The notes: a model not told the origin generated them from the letters alone. 64,000 bases of DNA from Alteromonas sp. 1_MG-2023 (GCF_030547075.1 NZ_JAUOQH010000019.1:1-64000), one strand, 5' to 3'; counted from the first letter of the stretch, positions 17,854 through 27,398 are shown. Numbers and translations: made by a program.

Positions 17854-18612
17854 CTAATCGCAGCTGGCCCCAGCAGCAATACCATATTCTTGAGCTTTAG
17901 CGTTTATTGAATCACGGTTCAGGCTAACATACGCATTAAGTTTGCTTAGCACGTCATGCTGTAGCCGAGTTGAAATACGATACTGCACCCCATCTGCTGG
18001 TACATTTTTCGCTACCGTCACTAATTTTTCAGATAAGCCTAAAGATCTCAGTTCATTTTTAACTGTCGCAATGTTTAAATCTATGGCATCAACTAATCCA
18101 TTCACCAGCATACGGGTGAGGATGCGCACAGAACGCTCATTTGCAATAGTTAACGTGCCGTTAGAACGCTTTTCTTGCCATTTTTCAGCAGGAGTAAAGC
18201 CGTTCAATAAACCGAGTCGAGTAACTTCATCCATTGGAATGTCACTGTTTGTGGTAAGCACAACAGAAGTGTCACATACAGTTATTAACGGTTCACCATA
18301 AACAAGGCCCGCAGTACCGCTTTGCGTCCATCTAGGATTGTCAGGCATGCGAAAATCAATAGCGTTGTCTTCAAACCAATGATTAAAACGTTGCAAGGGA
18401 AGGGGAATGAATTCAAACGAGATATTATGGCTATTGCCAAACTCCGTCATCATATCACTCAATAAACCGCGATGTTGCGCGGTGGTAAAGTCCATTACAG
18501 GGTAGTAGTTCATATTTTCAACGCCCACTCTCAGGTGTTGAATTTCAGATGAATGAGATAAGTTACTGGCGAGAATAAATAAAATTCCCAGTAGAAAAAA
18601 ACGATTAAACAT
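17854..18612 (-). CDS. Periplasmic solute-binding protein-like (SBP_bac_3 type)
   Basis: Secreted protein of 252 residues with a signal peptide (about 1-21). It is built like the amino-acid-type substrate-binding proteins: LRVGVENMNYYPVMDF near the mature start, GLLSDMMTEFGNSHNISFEFIPLPLQRFNHWF, and a hinge-like second lobe. No transporter permease or ATPase is adjacent, so it may be a stand-alone sensor or ligand-binding protein, as is common for this fold in Alteromonadales. Ligand unknown. Divergent from dkgB. Confidence 0.7.
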   Translation of the reverse strand: MFNRFFLLGILFILASNLSHSSEIQHLRVGVENMNYYPVMDFTTAQHRGLLSDMMTEFGNSHNISFEFIPLPLQRFNHWFEDNAIDFRMPDNPRWTQSGTAGLVYGEPLITVCDTSVVLTTNSDIPMDEVTRLGLLNGFTPAEKWQEKRSNGTLTIANERSVRILTRMLVNGLVDAIDLNIATVKNELRSLGLSEKLVTVAKNVPADGVQYRISTRLQHDVLSKLNAYVSLNRDSINAKAQEYGIAAGASCD

Positions 18613-18841
18613 TGGTACTTCAAAACATGTTTTTAGTGGCGCGCAGGATACTTTTTCGTAAATTCATTTACTAGTACTTTTTGTGTTTTTCGATGCAGTT
18701 AGGCGAAATTAGATATTAATTTATGCTTATATTTAACTTGGCTTATCATTTTTTGAATGAATTCGATCTCTCAGTTAATTGAGTGCGTAGGAACAACACA
18801 TCAATGATTTTTTATAAATGTGCACCAAGAAGGAGACTGAT

Positions 18842-19645
18842 ATGAAAGAGATGCCTCAGTTAGGAATGGGAACATTCCGTTTAAAAGATGATGCAGCACT
18901 GAATGCAGTAACCGATGCGTTAGCGGTTGGTTTCAGGCATGTAGATACCGCACAAATTTATCAGAATGAAGAATTCGTTGGCGATGCGATCAAAACCAGC
19001 GGGATTGATCGTTCCGATTTGTTCATTACCACCAAGGTATGGTATGAGTCGCTGAGCGAAGATAAATTCATTCCTAGTATCCACGAAAGCCTATCGAAGC
19101 TTAAAGTAGAGCACGTTGATTTATTACTTATTCATTGGCCTTACCCAGGTGATGATATTTCCCTTGAAGATTACCTACCGCGCTTAAAGCAGGCTAAAGA
19201 GCTTGGTTTAACCCGACATATTGGGGTTTCGAACTTCACAATTGATCAGATAAAGCGAGCTGAGGAAATACTCGGTAAAGGCGAGATATATACTAACCAG
19301 ATAGAGTTGCATCCGTTCATGCAGAACCGCCAAGTCGTAAAAGCATGTGAAGAGCGCGGTATTGGCATAACCGCTTATATGCCTTTCGCAGTCGGTGATG
19401 TGATGAAAGATGACACGTTGAATGCTATTGCTGATGCGCATAACACTAGCCCTGCTCAAGTGGTTTTATCTTGGTTAGATAAGAAGGGCATTAATACTAT
19501 TCCTTCTTCGACTAACAAAAAGCACCTTGAAGAAAACTTCTCTTATACCGATATTTCACTAAGCGATGATGAGCTATATCGAATAGATGAATTGGATAAT
19601 GGTGTTCGAATAGTCGATCCAGACTTCGCACCTAAGTGGGATTAA
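18842..19645 (+). CDS. dkgB: Aldo/keto reductase, 2,5-diketo-D-gluconate reductase B-like
   Basis: NADPH-dependent aldo-keto reductase of 268 residues, the length of E. coli DkgB (267), with matching ends (GMGTFRLKDD at the start, FAPKWD at the end). The catalytic tetrad is recognisable: Asp and Tyr in DTAQIYQNEE, Lys in TTKVW, His in LLIHWP. GVSNFTI and IPSSTNKKHLEEN are the cofactor-side motifs. I chose the ATG at 18842 because AAGGAG lies 6-7 bases upstream. Family members reduce 2,5-diketogluconate, methylglyoxal and other aldehydes; the true substrate is not known. Confidence 0.9.
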   Translation: MKEMPQLGMGTFRLKDDAALNAVTDALAVGFRHVDTAQIYQNEEFVGDAIKTSGIDRSDLFITTKVWYESLSEDKFIPSIHESLSKLKVEHVDLLLIHWPYPGDDISLEDYLPRLKQAKELGLTRHIGVSNFTIDQIKRAEEILGKGEIYTNQIELHPFMQNRQVVKACEERGIGITAYMPFAVGDVMKDDTLNAIADAHNTSPAQVVLSWLDKKGINTIPSSTNKKHLEENFSYTDISLSDDELYRIDELDNGVRIVDPDFAPKWD

Positions 19646-19702
19646 CCACTAAGGTGAATTAAGTGACAGTTAAATACTAAGAGCAATTAAAAAGCGCGAT
19701 AA

Positions 19703-19748
19703 AACGACTTCTCTCGACGTAAAAGGTAGGGGGAAGTCGTTGTTTTTA
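19703..19748 (+). terminator. Intrinsic terminator after dkgB
   Basis: AACGACTTC (19703-19711) pairs with GAAGTCGTT (19733-19741) over a 21-base loop, followed by a T-rich tail. The long loop makes it weaker than typical. Nothing else is evident in 19646-19894 except the promoter region of the next gene. Confidence 0.65.
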
Positions 19749-19894
19749 GCTTTTTTATAGGCGTTGGCGTTAAAAAGCGCAAAGAGCCGACAACCTTAAG
19801 TGGCTATTTTCTTCAGATAGTAAAATGAAAATTTAATAAGACTCACTATCAATAGTTTGATACCTTTGCTTGTAATAAAGCACGAGGGAACACG

Positions 19895-20656
19895 ATGACT
19901 TTATCTAGATTATCAGGGATGACACTTCTACTACTCGTAAGCCATTTTGTATTGGCTCAAGAAACCTATTTCAAACATCAATCCTCAGCAAATAAATCGC
20001 AAACGCCTTCAATTGCTTCTTCTACTCACGCAGCCACCGACTCATTTGTCGGTTGTATTGATTACAAAATAACTTATAGCGGCGTGAATTTACTTGATGA
20101 AGATGCTCAGAGCAAAGTTGCATTTTTGATAAAAAACAACACCGAAAATTTTGGTGTTAAAAAGACCTACTGCTTCAATGAGTTCGGGGATAAGTTGGAG
20201 GTCAATTACAATGCAAACGTCGCTGATAAAACGTGGTACTTCGCTGACACCAATGAGGAATATACCTTATTTAAAAGCGGCATCATGAAATTTGGCGTAA
20301 ATGATGTCGCAGAACCTGAGGAGTTCGAAGGTCTAGCAATTGAAAAGCTTGAAGTTTTAGGGCTACAAAAAGAAATATTAGGTTATCAAACTAATCAGGT
20401 GTTGCTGGTAAGAGAATCAGGAATAAAAACTGAATTTTGGGTTAGTAATAAGCTACCCCGCCATCCACTATCTTACAAAAACAATAAGTTTGGCTATGCC
20501 AACAAAATCTATGAGGTATTAAAGGGAGTTCATCTTTATCAACGCAAAGTGATAGGCGATTTATTCGTAGTAGAAGAAGAGGCTACCGCTATCCACGTTG
20601 GTTCGCCGGATAGAGAGCGATTTATATTACCTAATGTAGACCTGTATCATTGGTAG
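19895..20656 (+). CDS. Secreted protein of unknown function
   Basis: Not recognised. A 253-residue protein with a signal peptide (about 1-21, ending VLAQ) and no further membrane segment. The mature part opens with a Ser/Thr/Gln-rich stretch, then a beta-rich region: FVGCIDYKITYSG, KKTYCFNEFGDKLEVNY, KTWYFADTNEEYTL, ILGYQTNQVLLVRESG and TEFWVSNKLP. The last pattern (a protein that is tracked through a modified or reduced ion-binding surface) is loosely like DUF4412/GLPGLI-type periplasmic proteins, but that is only an impression. Two Cys residues could form a disulphide. Convergent with maa. Confidence 0.7.
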   Translation: MTLSRLSGMTLLLLVSHFVLAQETYFKHQSSANKSQTPSIASSTHAATDSFVGCIDYKITYSGVNLLDEDAQSKVAFLIKNNTENFGVKKTYCFNEFGDKLEVNYNANVADKTWYFADTNEEYTLFKSGIMKFGVNDVAEPEEFEGLAIEKLEVLGLQKEILGYQTNQVLLVRESGIKTEFWVSNKLPRHPLSYKNNKFGYANKIYEVLKGVHLYQRKVIGDLFVVEEEATAIHVGSPDRERFILPNVDLYHW

Positions 20657-20718
20657 GGTAATAAATGCCTGGTATCAGGGGCGGCTATTATGTTTACTAA
20701 GTACAATAATGAAGGGCG

Positions 20719-21297
20719 TCAGCTGAGCCCGTCATTACTTGTAACCTCAACGTGTTTAATTATTTTGGCCGGATTACCGCCAATAACAACGTTGTCGCCG
20801 AAACTCTTTGTAACTACAGCTCCTGAAGCCACTACCACATTATCGCCTAAGGTAACGCCTGGATTAATCACTGCCATACCACCAATCCAACAGTTATGAC
20901 CAATAGTGATAGGCTTAGCGAATTCAATGCCGGTTTGCCTTGATGCTGGGTCGATAGGGTGTGTTGCGGTATAAAGGCCTACTTGCGGCGCAATCATACA
21001 GTTGTCGCCAATAGTTACCTTAGCCGCATCTAGTATTACGCAATTAAAATTAGCGTAGAAGTTTTCACCCACATGGATGTTCTCGCCATAATCACACTTA
21101 AAAGATGACTCTATATATAAGCGCTTGCCTGTAGTGCCGAAAAGCGCCTTTAATTGACGGGTACGGGCTTTGTGCTCTGTTTGACAGGTAGCATTAAGCT
21201 CATCCAATTTGACCCTGCAGGCCTTGCGCAACCCGGTTAGCTCTCGATCGCTAGGGTAGTAAAGTTCACCGGATAACATTTTCTGTTTTTCGTTCAT
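20719..21297 (-). CDS. maa: Maltose O-acetyltransferase-like hexapeptide acetyltransferase
   Basis: Acetyl-CoA-dependent sugar acetyltransferase of 192 residues. The N-terminal Mac domain (EKQKMLSGELYYPSDRELTGLR) precedes a left-handed beta-helix of hexapeptide repeats with NFYANFNCVILD, IGDNCMIAPQVGLYTATHP (catalytic His) and IGHNCWIGGMAVINPGVTLG, ending in GGNPAKIIK. This is the Maa/LacA/NodL arrangement. Substrate assignment to maltose or glucose rests on similarity only. Followed in the genome by no operon partner; upstream on the same strand is the lipoprotein gene. Confidence 0.88.
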   Translation of the reverse strand: MNEKQKMLSGELYYPSDRELTGLRKACRVKLDELNATCQTEHKARTRQLKALFGTTGKRLYIESSFKCDYGENIHVGENFYANFNCVILDAAKVTIGDNCMIAPQVGLYTATHPIDPASRQTGIEFAKPITIGHNCWIGGMAVINPGVTLGDNVVVASGAVVTKSFGDNVVIGGNPAKIIKHVEVTSNDGLS

Positions 21298-21328
21298 GCC
21301 AATCTACATCTGAAATAATGCTCAGACC

Positions 21329-22003
21329 TTACTTGCTAGATGAATACCTGACAATCACTTTTTCTTGTAAAGCGGGGTTAGTTATATCTAAAGTAACCGG
21401 ACGTTCAAGGATGATGTTGCCGCCGAGAGTAACGTTAGCCTCAATGGTAAGCGTAGGCATAGTGCTGTTTCGCTCCTTACTGTCTTCGTCACGCATCTTA
21501 TAAACTATGTCACCTTCAACCATAGTTTGGCCTTTAAGCGTAATATCGCCATTCAGGCTTCCAATATCGCTTTCGATTACACTGTCGATGATATCAATAT
21601 CACCATTAACGGTTTCTACGCTGCCCTGAATGGTGCTTTGCTGTTTTAGGTTTACATCGCCGTTAACGGTTTCAATACTGTTGGCTACATGCAGATGTGA
21701 ACCAGCATCAAGGTCGCCATTGACGATGTTGATTTCATCAACGCTTACGTGAGAACCCATCTTTAAACCACCATTTACAATACTAATGTCTTCGGCCTGC
21801 GCATGGTCTTCAAGCAATACATTTCCATTAACTGATGAAAGGTTGCCTACTGAACGATGTGCTGCTACATCCACACTACCAAACACGCTACTAATATCTT
21901 CACCTTCTTGAGCGCTTGCGTGGCCAACGTGAATTACGCAGCCTGAAAGCAATGTTGTTGCTGCAAAAAATAGAGTGCTGGCAATAAGTTTTTTTTTCAT
22001 CAT
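21329..22003 (-). CDS. Repetitive beta-structured lipoprotein
   Basis: A 224-residue lipoprotein with lipobox LLSGC, the lipidated Cys at residue 22. The mature part is a run of degenerate repeats of roughly 20 residues carrying VNG or LNG cores: SSVNGNV, SIVNGGL, NIVNGDL, ETVNGDV, ETVNGDI and GSLNGDI. They suggest a parallel beta-helix or bactofilin/DUF4097-like stack. It probably faces the periplasm or outer-membrane interior. No enzymatic motif is seen. An ATG two codons further in (21997-22000 region) is an alternative start. Confidence 0.75.
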   Translation of the reverse strand: MMKKKLIASTLFFAATTLLSGCVIHVGHASAQEGEDISSVFGSVDVAAHRSVGNLSSVNGNVLLEDHAQAEDISIVNGGLKMGSHVSVDEINIVNGDLDAGSHLHVANSIETVNGDVNLKQQSTIQGSVETVNGDIDIIDSVIESDIGSLNGDITLKGQTMVEGDIVYKMRDEDSKERNSTMPTLTIEANVTLGGNIILERPVTLDITNPALQEKVIVRYSSSK

Positions 22004-22262
22004 TAAGCCTTTTTAGTGTTGTTTTATGTTATGAATTTTCGATTAATAAGTATTTATTCACACATAGCGATTACACATCGCGTGCCACATATTAATAAAC
22101 TTAATTATCAATGTCTTATGATTGAAGTGGACGGTGGTAAAAAAACATTGTGAACAAGTACACCAGATAATGGCGAAATGCACCAAATGTTAGGCCTTAA
22201 CTAAGATTCTCGTGAAGTGGCGCTGTGCCAGTAAGTTATTGATATAAAGTTAAACTAACAAA

Positions 22263-22449
22263 TTGGACACACACTCAAATGAAGTTCAAAGAAATGAATA
22301 TACAATCACTTAAACGGGTTTAGGACAGTCACTTAAAAAGAGTTTTCGCAATTCACAAAAGCTGCACAAAAACTGGACACCCACTTAAGTAGCGGTCAAC
22401 TCAAGAACTGAATTCAGCTAAAAAAACAAATTGGACACACACATAAACA
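22263..22449 (-). repeat. Dispersed GGACA-NN-CAC repeat cluster 4
   Basis: Four copies, all reading GGACA..CAC on the plus strand: 22263-22278 (ACACAC), 22322-22337 (AGTCAC), 22373-22390 (ACCCAC) and 22431-22449 (ACACAC). Starts are 59, 51 and 58 bp apart, the most regular spacing of any cluster. They fill much of the 527-bp gap 22004-22530 between the divergent lipoprotein and arsC genes; the remainder is AT-rich with no ORF. Confidence 0.85.
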
Positions 22450-22530
22450 TAATAAATATGAAATATCATATGTGTTATGTTGTGCGTACTTAAATTATTC
22501 GTTATTACTAACGAAAGAAGGATTTATTTC

Positions 22531-22947
22531 ATGATTGTTATTCACCATAACCCTGCTTGCGGCACATCACGCAATGTATTAAAAATTATTGAAGACGCTG
22601 GGTATTCACCGATTGTTGTGGATTATTTGAGTGAAGGGTGGACTCGCTCTCAGCTATTAGCTTTATTTGCAGCAGCAAATTTAACACCAAGACAAGCTCT
22701 CCGAACGACTAAATCACCTGCCGTTGAATTAGGGCTGCTGGATGAGTCTGTATCAGACGATACGTTATTAGATGCGATGTTAACGCATCCCGTTTTGGTA
22801 AATAGGCCTATAGTTTGCACAGAAAAAGGTGTGGCGCTATGTCGACCTAGCGAAAAAGTACTCGACTTACTGCCCTCATGGCCTAAAGGCCCTTATTTCA
22901 AAGAAGATGGTGAGCAAATTTTAGATGACTTGGGTAAAAGGATGTAA
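22531..22947 (+). CDS. arsC: Arsenate reductase (glutaredoxin-dependent type)
   Basis: Reduces arsenate to arsenite with glutathione/glutaredoxin. The 138-residue ArsC-family thioredoxin fold has the catalytic Cys10 in HNPACGTSR and the oxyanion arginines in NRPIV and LCRPSE, as in plasmid R773 ArsC. I place the start at the ATG at 22531, with AGAAGGA upstream. There is no ArsR or efflux gene next to it, so it is a stray housekeeping-type ArsC. It lies 3 bp before yjiN and is probably cotranscribed with it. Confidence 0.92.
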   Translation: MIVIHHNPACGTSRNVLKIIEDAGYSPIVVDYLSEGWTRSQLLALFAAANLTPRQALRTTKSPAVELGLLDESVSDDTLLDAMLTHPVLVNRPIVCTEKGVALCRPSEKVLDLLPSWPKGPYFKEDGEQILDDLGKRM

Positions 22948-22950
22948 TTT

Positions 22951-24246
22951 ATGCACGACAAGTATTTGCAGTTAAAGCGAGCAAAACAAAATGCATTGAT
23001 TTGTTTGCTGATAGCCGCGGGTGTTTTTGTTGCAGCTATTGTCACCCAAGTATACGCACCCGGTTTATCAAATGCTAAGTGGCTTGGGCTTATTAAGATG
23101 GCCAGCGAGGCTGCGTTAGTTGGCGGACTCGCGGATTGGTTTGCGGTAACGGCGTTATTTAAGCCTATACCCGCACGATATCCCATTCCGCACACCAATA
23201 TTGTAGCCAGCAATAAAAAAGTAATAGCGCAAAATCTGTCGTTATTTGTAAAAGATAAGTTCTTTCACGCGAGTGCCATTGAAAACCTAATTGCATCTAG
23301 TCAGCCTGCCAAAGGGGCAGGGCGATGGTTGGAAGACCCTCAGCATGCAAAAAAATTAAGCCGTTTTTTATGTGATGCGCTTGCTGGCATTCTTCGTCTA
23401 GTGGACGACAAACCGGTGAAGGCATTTATTGGTAAGACTGCAGAAAAGGGAATTAATCAGCTCGATTTACAGCAACTAATAGCCACGGTATTGACCAGTA
23501 TTACCCGAGAAGGTCACCATCAGCTGGTTCTTGATAAGCTGTTAGGCAACCTAGCTAATTTGATCGGTGAACCAGAAACTCAGGAATATATAGCAGCAAC
23601 ATTGGTTGACTGGCTCAAAACCGAACATAACCGCTTAGAAAAATTACTCCCTTCAACTTGGCTAAGTGAACGGGGTGCGCTTATTGCCGTTAAAGCGGTT
23701 GCTCGTGTACTAGATGATGTGTATGCCGATGATAATCATCCGTTAAGACACGCATTTGATGAGCAGGTTAATGACTTCTTACACGAACTGCAAACTAGTG
23801 AATCAATGGCGCAGCGTATTAACAATTATAAAGCGCAACTGGTCCATGATCCTGCCCTCAAAGCGTTTTTAAATAAGAGTTGGGTTTTATTACATGGGCG
23901 CATGCTTGAATCTTTAACGGCGGAAGATGGTAAGGCACAAGTTAAAATCACACACTGGTTGCATGAACTTGGTCATTCTTTAAATACAGATGACCGCTTA
24001 TCGAATGCATTTGACCGTCATATCGGCGAGGCTGGAAAGTATATGGCGCCGGAGTTAGCCAATTTCCTAACCAAACATATTGAAGATACTATCAATAGCT
24101 GGGATGAAAGAGAGATGGCTGAGCAGATTGAGTTGAATATTGGTCGCGACCTTCAAAAGGTAAGAATTAATGGCACCTTAGTCGGGGGGCTAATTGGGGC
24201 GTTACTATTTGGTTTGGAGCAGCTTATCTCCATCACTTCACGTTAG
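22951..24246 (+). CDS. yjiN: DUF445 inner-membrane protein (YjiN-like)
   Basis: A 431-residue DUF445 protein. An N-terminal membrane helix (about 15-35) precedes the family signature LVGGLADWFAVTALFKPIPARYPIPHTNI split across about residues 54-82. A long helical region follows, with a C-terminal hydrophobic segment VGGLIGALLFGLEQLI that probably returns to the membrane. Function unknown in all characterised relatives. Cotranscribed with arsC by position. No terminator stands out in 24247-24436 before the convergent tpm gene; that stretch holds only loosely repeated GCTAAAGGC/GCTAATGA words. Confidence 0.88.
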   Translation: MHDKYLQLKRAKQNALICLLIAAGVFVAAIVTQVYAPGLSNAKWLGLIKMASEAALVGGLADWFAVTALFKPIPARYPIPHTNIVASNKKVIAQNLSLFVKDKFFHASAIENLIASSQPAKGAGRWLEDPQHAKKLSRFLCDALAGILRLVDDKPVKAFIGKTAEKGINQLDLQQLIATVLTSITREGHHQLVLDKLLGNLANLIGEPETQEYIAATLVDWLKTEHNRLEKLLPSTWLSERGALIAVKAVARVLDDVYADDNHPLRHAFDEQVNDFLHELQTSESMAQRINNYKAQLVHDPALKAFLNKSWVLLHGRMLESLTAEDGKAQVKITHWLHELGHSLNTDDRLSNAFDRHIGEAGKYMAPELANFLTKHIEDTINSWDEREMAEQIELNIGRDLQKVRINGTLVGGLIGALLFGLEQLISITSR

Positions 24247-24436
24247 TTATTGCCCGTTAAGCTTTAGCCAAGATTATAGTCACTTATAACGGTAAACCTT
24301 ATACTGAGAGATTATTTCTTGTGCTAAAGGCCTAGTTTTTATGCTAATGAATTAACCCTAGCTCCAATTATTGCGCTAAAGGCTTACACCTTTCGTTGAG
24401 GGCTTAATTCCTACGCTAATGATTTATTCTCTACAC

Positions 24437-25072
24437 CTACGGCTTTAAATTAAATACTAGCGAGTCGGCTGCAACTTTGCCCTTTAGGCCGCCTTTAAGG
24501 GGCTCACTTTCAAGCAAGGAAATAGTGTAAGTAGCGCTATAAAGGCGACTTACTTCTTTCTCACCAACACAAAATGGAGGGCCAGGAATAACGGTTTGAT
24601 CGTAGTCGAAGCTTATCAAAAGTATTGGCGCGGATTGAGTTATATCAGCGATATGAACTGCATACTTTTCTCGCAGATCGCTTGGTAATGCTACCAGAGC
24701 CGCTCTGTCATAAATACCGGTTACGTTACCCAGTGTTTCGTCGGTTAGCTCAAAAATATCACCGACAAAAACACTTAGTGGGCCATTTTTAAAAAGCTTA
24801 AGGTTACCTACGGTCGTAACCTCTGGCTCAATATTCAATTCGCTAAACAATTGAGTAATAGCAATTTCACTTAACTCGGCGCCAACGACATCGCACCCAT
24901 TTGATAGTAACCAGTGGATATCTTTGGTTTTGCCGCACAAAGGAACAAATATTCGTGGATTAGATGATGAGAGCAGAGTATCTGCGTGCTTAACTAAAAG
25001 TGCATTACCCTCAGGTTCGTGGAAACCAATTTCGTTTTTATTCCACTTACTGTGCCAAAAATCATGTTCCAT
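24437..25072 (-). CDS. tpm: Thiopurine S-methyltransferase family protein
   Basis: SAM-dependent methyltransferase of 211 residues, the normal Tpm length. It starts with FWHSKWNKNEIGFHEPEGNALL, followed by the SAM-binding VPLCGKTKDIHWLLSNGCDVVGAEL region and YDRAALVALPSDLREKY. Bacterial Tpm enzymes methylate tellurite, selenite or thiol-containing substrates; which applies here is unknown. It stands alone on the minus strand, about 120 bp downstream of bamE. Confidence 0.92.
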   Translation of the reverse strand: MEHDFWHSKWNKNEIGFHEPEGNALLVKHADTLLSSSNPRIFVPLCGKTKDIHWLLSNGCDVVGAELSEIAITQLFSELNIEPEVTTVGNLKLFKNGPLSVFVGDIFELTDETLGNVTGIYDRAALVALPSDLREKYAVHIADITQSAPILLISFDYDQTVIPGPPFCVGEKEVSRLYSATYTISLLESEPLKGGLKGKVAADSLVFNLKP

Positions 25073-25192
25073 AAATATATTCCTATCGCGAAAAGGAAGG
25101 GAAGAAGATAAGTAGAGGAGATATTCTTAGCTGTAACAAGCAAGGAACCTGAAATTATAAAGACAGGCACCTACGCTTGTTATAAAGAGATA

Positions 25193-25549
25193 TTAACTAT
25201 CTAGTGGAGTATTAAAATCTTCAGATAGTTCAAAATCGCCTTCAACGGAAGCAACCTTGTCTCCATCAAAAGTAATGATCATTTGCTTTTGAAAATCTTC
25301 GCCACGTTTTCTCATGCCACGCTTCATATCGTATACATAGTACCAAGTGTCGTCATCAAAAGAGTCTTGTACCACTGGGTTACCAAGTACATAAATAACT
25401 TGTTCTTTAGTCATGCCGATGCGTAGTTTAGAAACGTCTCGCTGATCGAGAAAGTTACCTTGAGGCACATCAATACGATAAATCCAGTTAGAACAGGCGC
25501 TTGATGTAAGGGTTAAACCTAAAATTATTAATAAATGTTGCAACTTCAT
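25193..25549 (-). CDS. bamE: Outer-membrane assembly lipoprotein BamE (SmpA)
   Basis: Lipoprotein subunit of the beta-barrel assembly machine. 118 residues: signal peptide with lipobox SSAC (Cys19), then YRIDVPQGNFLDQRDVSKLRIGMT, GNPVVQDSFDDDTWYYVYD and VASVEGDFELSEDF. I place the start at the ATG at 25549, directly before the signal peptide; longer readings upstream lack a signal sequence. It sits downstream of recN and nadK on the same strand, the conserved nadK-recN-bamE order of enterobacteria. Confidence 0.95.
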   Translation of the reverse strand: MKLQHLLIILGLTLTSSACSNWIYRIDVPQGNFLDQRDVSKLRIGMTKEQVIYVLGNPVVQDSFDDDTWYYVYDMKRGMRKRGEDFQKQMIITFDGDKVASVEGDFELSEDFNTPLDS

Positions 25550-25668
25550 GCGTAAATCAGTCCAGTATTGCTTTTTCTTCGTTACCCAACAGCATAAGGG
25601 CAGGTGGGGTGCGTTAATGTAAGCACGAAGGCATGCTACATCGACAAGTATGACCAATCAACTGCATT

Positions 25669-27354
25669 TTAGTTCGATTGTGCGCTTTTCAATAACTCTT
25701 TTGCGTTAGCAAGGGCCGACTTGGTTACTTTGTCACCAGCTAACAAGCGCGCTAACTCATCTACTCTATCTTGTTTTGTTAACGCTAACATTTGTGTTTC
25801 TGTACTTTCGCCATCAGTAAGTTTGGTAACAAAAAGCTGGTTATGCGCTTGAGCAGCTACTTGAGGTAAATGGGTAACACACATGACTTGAACCTGTTTA
25901 CCTAAACGGCGAAGTAGCCCTCCTACAATTGACGCGGTAGGTCCACTGATCCCAGTATCCACTTCATCAAAAATCATGGTAGGTGTAGCATGATTATCAC
26001 TGGCAATAACTTGAATGGCTAAGCCTATTCTAGAAAGTTCACCACCAGATACCACTTTATCTAGTCTGTCTGCTGCTTGGCCTGGGTTCGTTGATACTTT
26101 AATTTCTACCGTATCTTGGCCCAAGGCAGAGGGCTTTTTAAACTCATCGTAGTTTACCTCAATGGCAACTTTTGCATGAGGCATGTTCATCTGATGAATT
26201 TGTGTCTCAATTTCACTTGCTAAATAATTGGCCGCTTTTAATCTGCATTCAGATAACACTTTCGTTTCGCTAAGGTATTGTGCTTTAAGTTCATCTACTT
26301 CATCTTCTAACGTGGTTAACAAAGACTCTTGATCGCCCAACGAAGCAAACTCACTAGCCAGGGTTTGGTGATGCGCAAATAATTCTTCTGGCATAACGCT
26401 GTGCTTACGGGCTAACTCCATTGCTTTTGCATAGCGCGCTTCTACTTGTTGTAAACGAAGAGGGTCTATCTCTAAATCGTCGCAATAATGGCGCAATTCC
26501 CCGGCAGCTTCTTCAACTTGAATGGCTGCCTCATTTAACAAAACTAGAATAGGGCTCAAGCTGGCATCATGGGATTCAAGCTCACCCAAACGGTCTATAC
26601 TATTTTGAAGTATAGACAGTGCGTTGCCTTCATCACTTTCATACAAATGGTAAAAGCTAGTTTGTGCTTGTTCTAATAGGCTTTGGCCATTACTTAGGCG
26701 CTTATGTTCAGTTTCAAGTTCTGAAAACTCACCGTCTTCTAAGGCGAATTCGTCTAGCTCTCTAACCTGATAAGTAAGCAACTGTAATCTGTCTTCACGT
26801 TGCTGCGCTTGCGCTTGCAGTTCGCTCAACATTTTTTGCTTTTCACGCCATAAGGCGTAGTGCTGCTTTACATTTGAGAGGCTGTCTTTGTGGTTACCTA
26901 CAGTATCAACAAGCTGACGTTGATAATCTTCTTTTAAAAGCTGAAGGTGCGTATTCTGGCCATGTATCGCAAGCAGGTGCTGACCTAAGCCCTTTAATTG
27001 TTGTAGTGAAGCGGGAATACCATTAATAAAAGCTTTTGAGCGGCCTTCTTTTGAAATGACTCTGCGAATGAAACAGCTGTTTTCATCCTCGTCTGAGGTA
27101 AGTTCGTGTTCATCGAGATAGCGCTTTGCATTAGCATTGGTTGCCAATGCAAAATGAGCAATGATTTCAGCTTTAGACGCAGTGCTTCGTACGGCGTTGG
27201 CATCAGCCCGCTCGCCTAGGCATAAGCTTAAAGCATCAATGGCAATAGATTTACCGGCACCGGTTTCCCCAGTGATGGCAGTGAGCCCCTTTTCAAGATT
27301 AACTGAAAGTTGCTTAACCACTGCAAAGTTACTAATAGAAAGATGCGCTAACAT
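25669..27354 (-). CDS. recN: DNA repair protein RecN
   Basis: SMC-like ATPase for double-strand break repair. 561 residues: Walker A GETGAGKS about residues 29-36, a long coiled-coil centre (about 150-380), ABC signature VSGGELSRIGLA and Walker B MIFDEVDTGISG near the C terminus, then VTHLPQVAAQ. The length is normal. Expected to be SOS-induced: a LexA-type box lies just upstream (27379-27398). Confidence 0.97.
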   Translation of the reverse strand: MLAHLSISNFAVVKQLSVNLEKGLTAITGETGAGKSIAIDALSLCLGERADANAVRSTASKAEIIAHFALATNANAKRYLDEHELTSDEDENSCFIRRVISKEGRSKAFINGIPASLQQLKGLGQHLLAIHGQNTHLQLLKEDYQRQLVDTVGNHKDSLSNVKQHYALWREKQKMLSELQAQAQQREDRLQLLTYQVRELDEFALEDGEFSELETEHKRLSNGQSLLEQAQTSFYHLYESDEGNALSILQNSIDRLGELESHDASLSPILVLLNEAAIQVEEAAGELRHYCDDLEIDPLRLQQVEARYAKAMELARKHSVMPEELFAHHQTLASEFASLGDQESLLTTLEDEVDELKAQYLSETKVLSECRLKAANYLASEIETQIHQMNMPHAKVAIEVNYDEFKKPSALGQDTVEIKVSTNPGQAADRLDKVVSGGELSRIGLAIQVIASDNHATPTMIFDEVDTGISGPTASIVGGLLRRLGKQVQVMCVTHLPQVAAQAHNQLFVTKLTDGESTETQMLALTKQDRVDELARLLAGDKVTKSALANAKELLKSAQSN

Positions 27355-27378
27355 AACTATACTCGATGTTTATACAGT

Positions 27379-27398
27379 GCGTGTAAATATATACAGTA
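27379..27398 (-). promoter_or_regulatory. LexA-type SOS box upstream of recN
   Basis: On the minus strand TACTGTATATATTTACACGC matches the CTGT-N8-ACAG SOS consensus except for the last base (ACAC). It lies about 25 bp before the recN start. A second half-site, CTGTATAAACAT (about 27367-27378), follows directly, reminiscent of the multiple LexA sites before E. coli recN. Confidence 0.65.

Noticed and set aside
24247-24436. Loosely repeated GCTAAAGGC/GCTAATGA words after yjiN
   Set aside because: Units too degenerate and few to call a repeat family; may simply be AT-rich 3' sequence.
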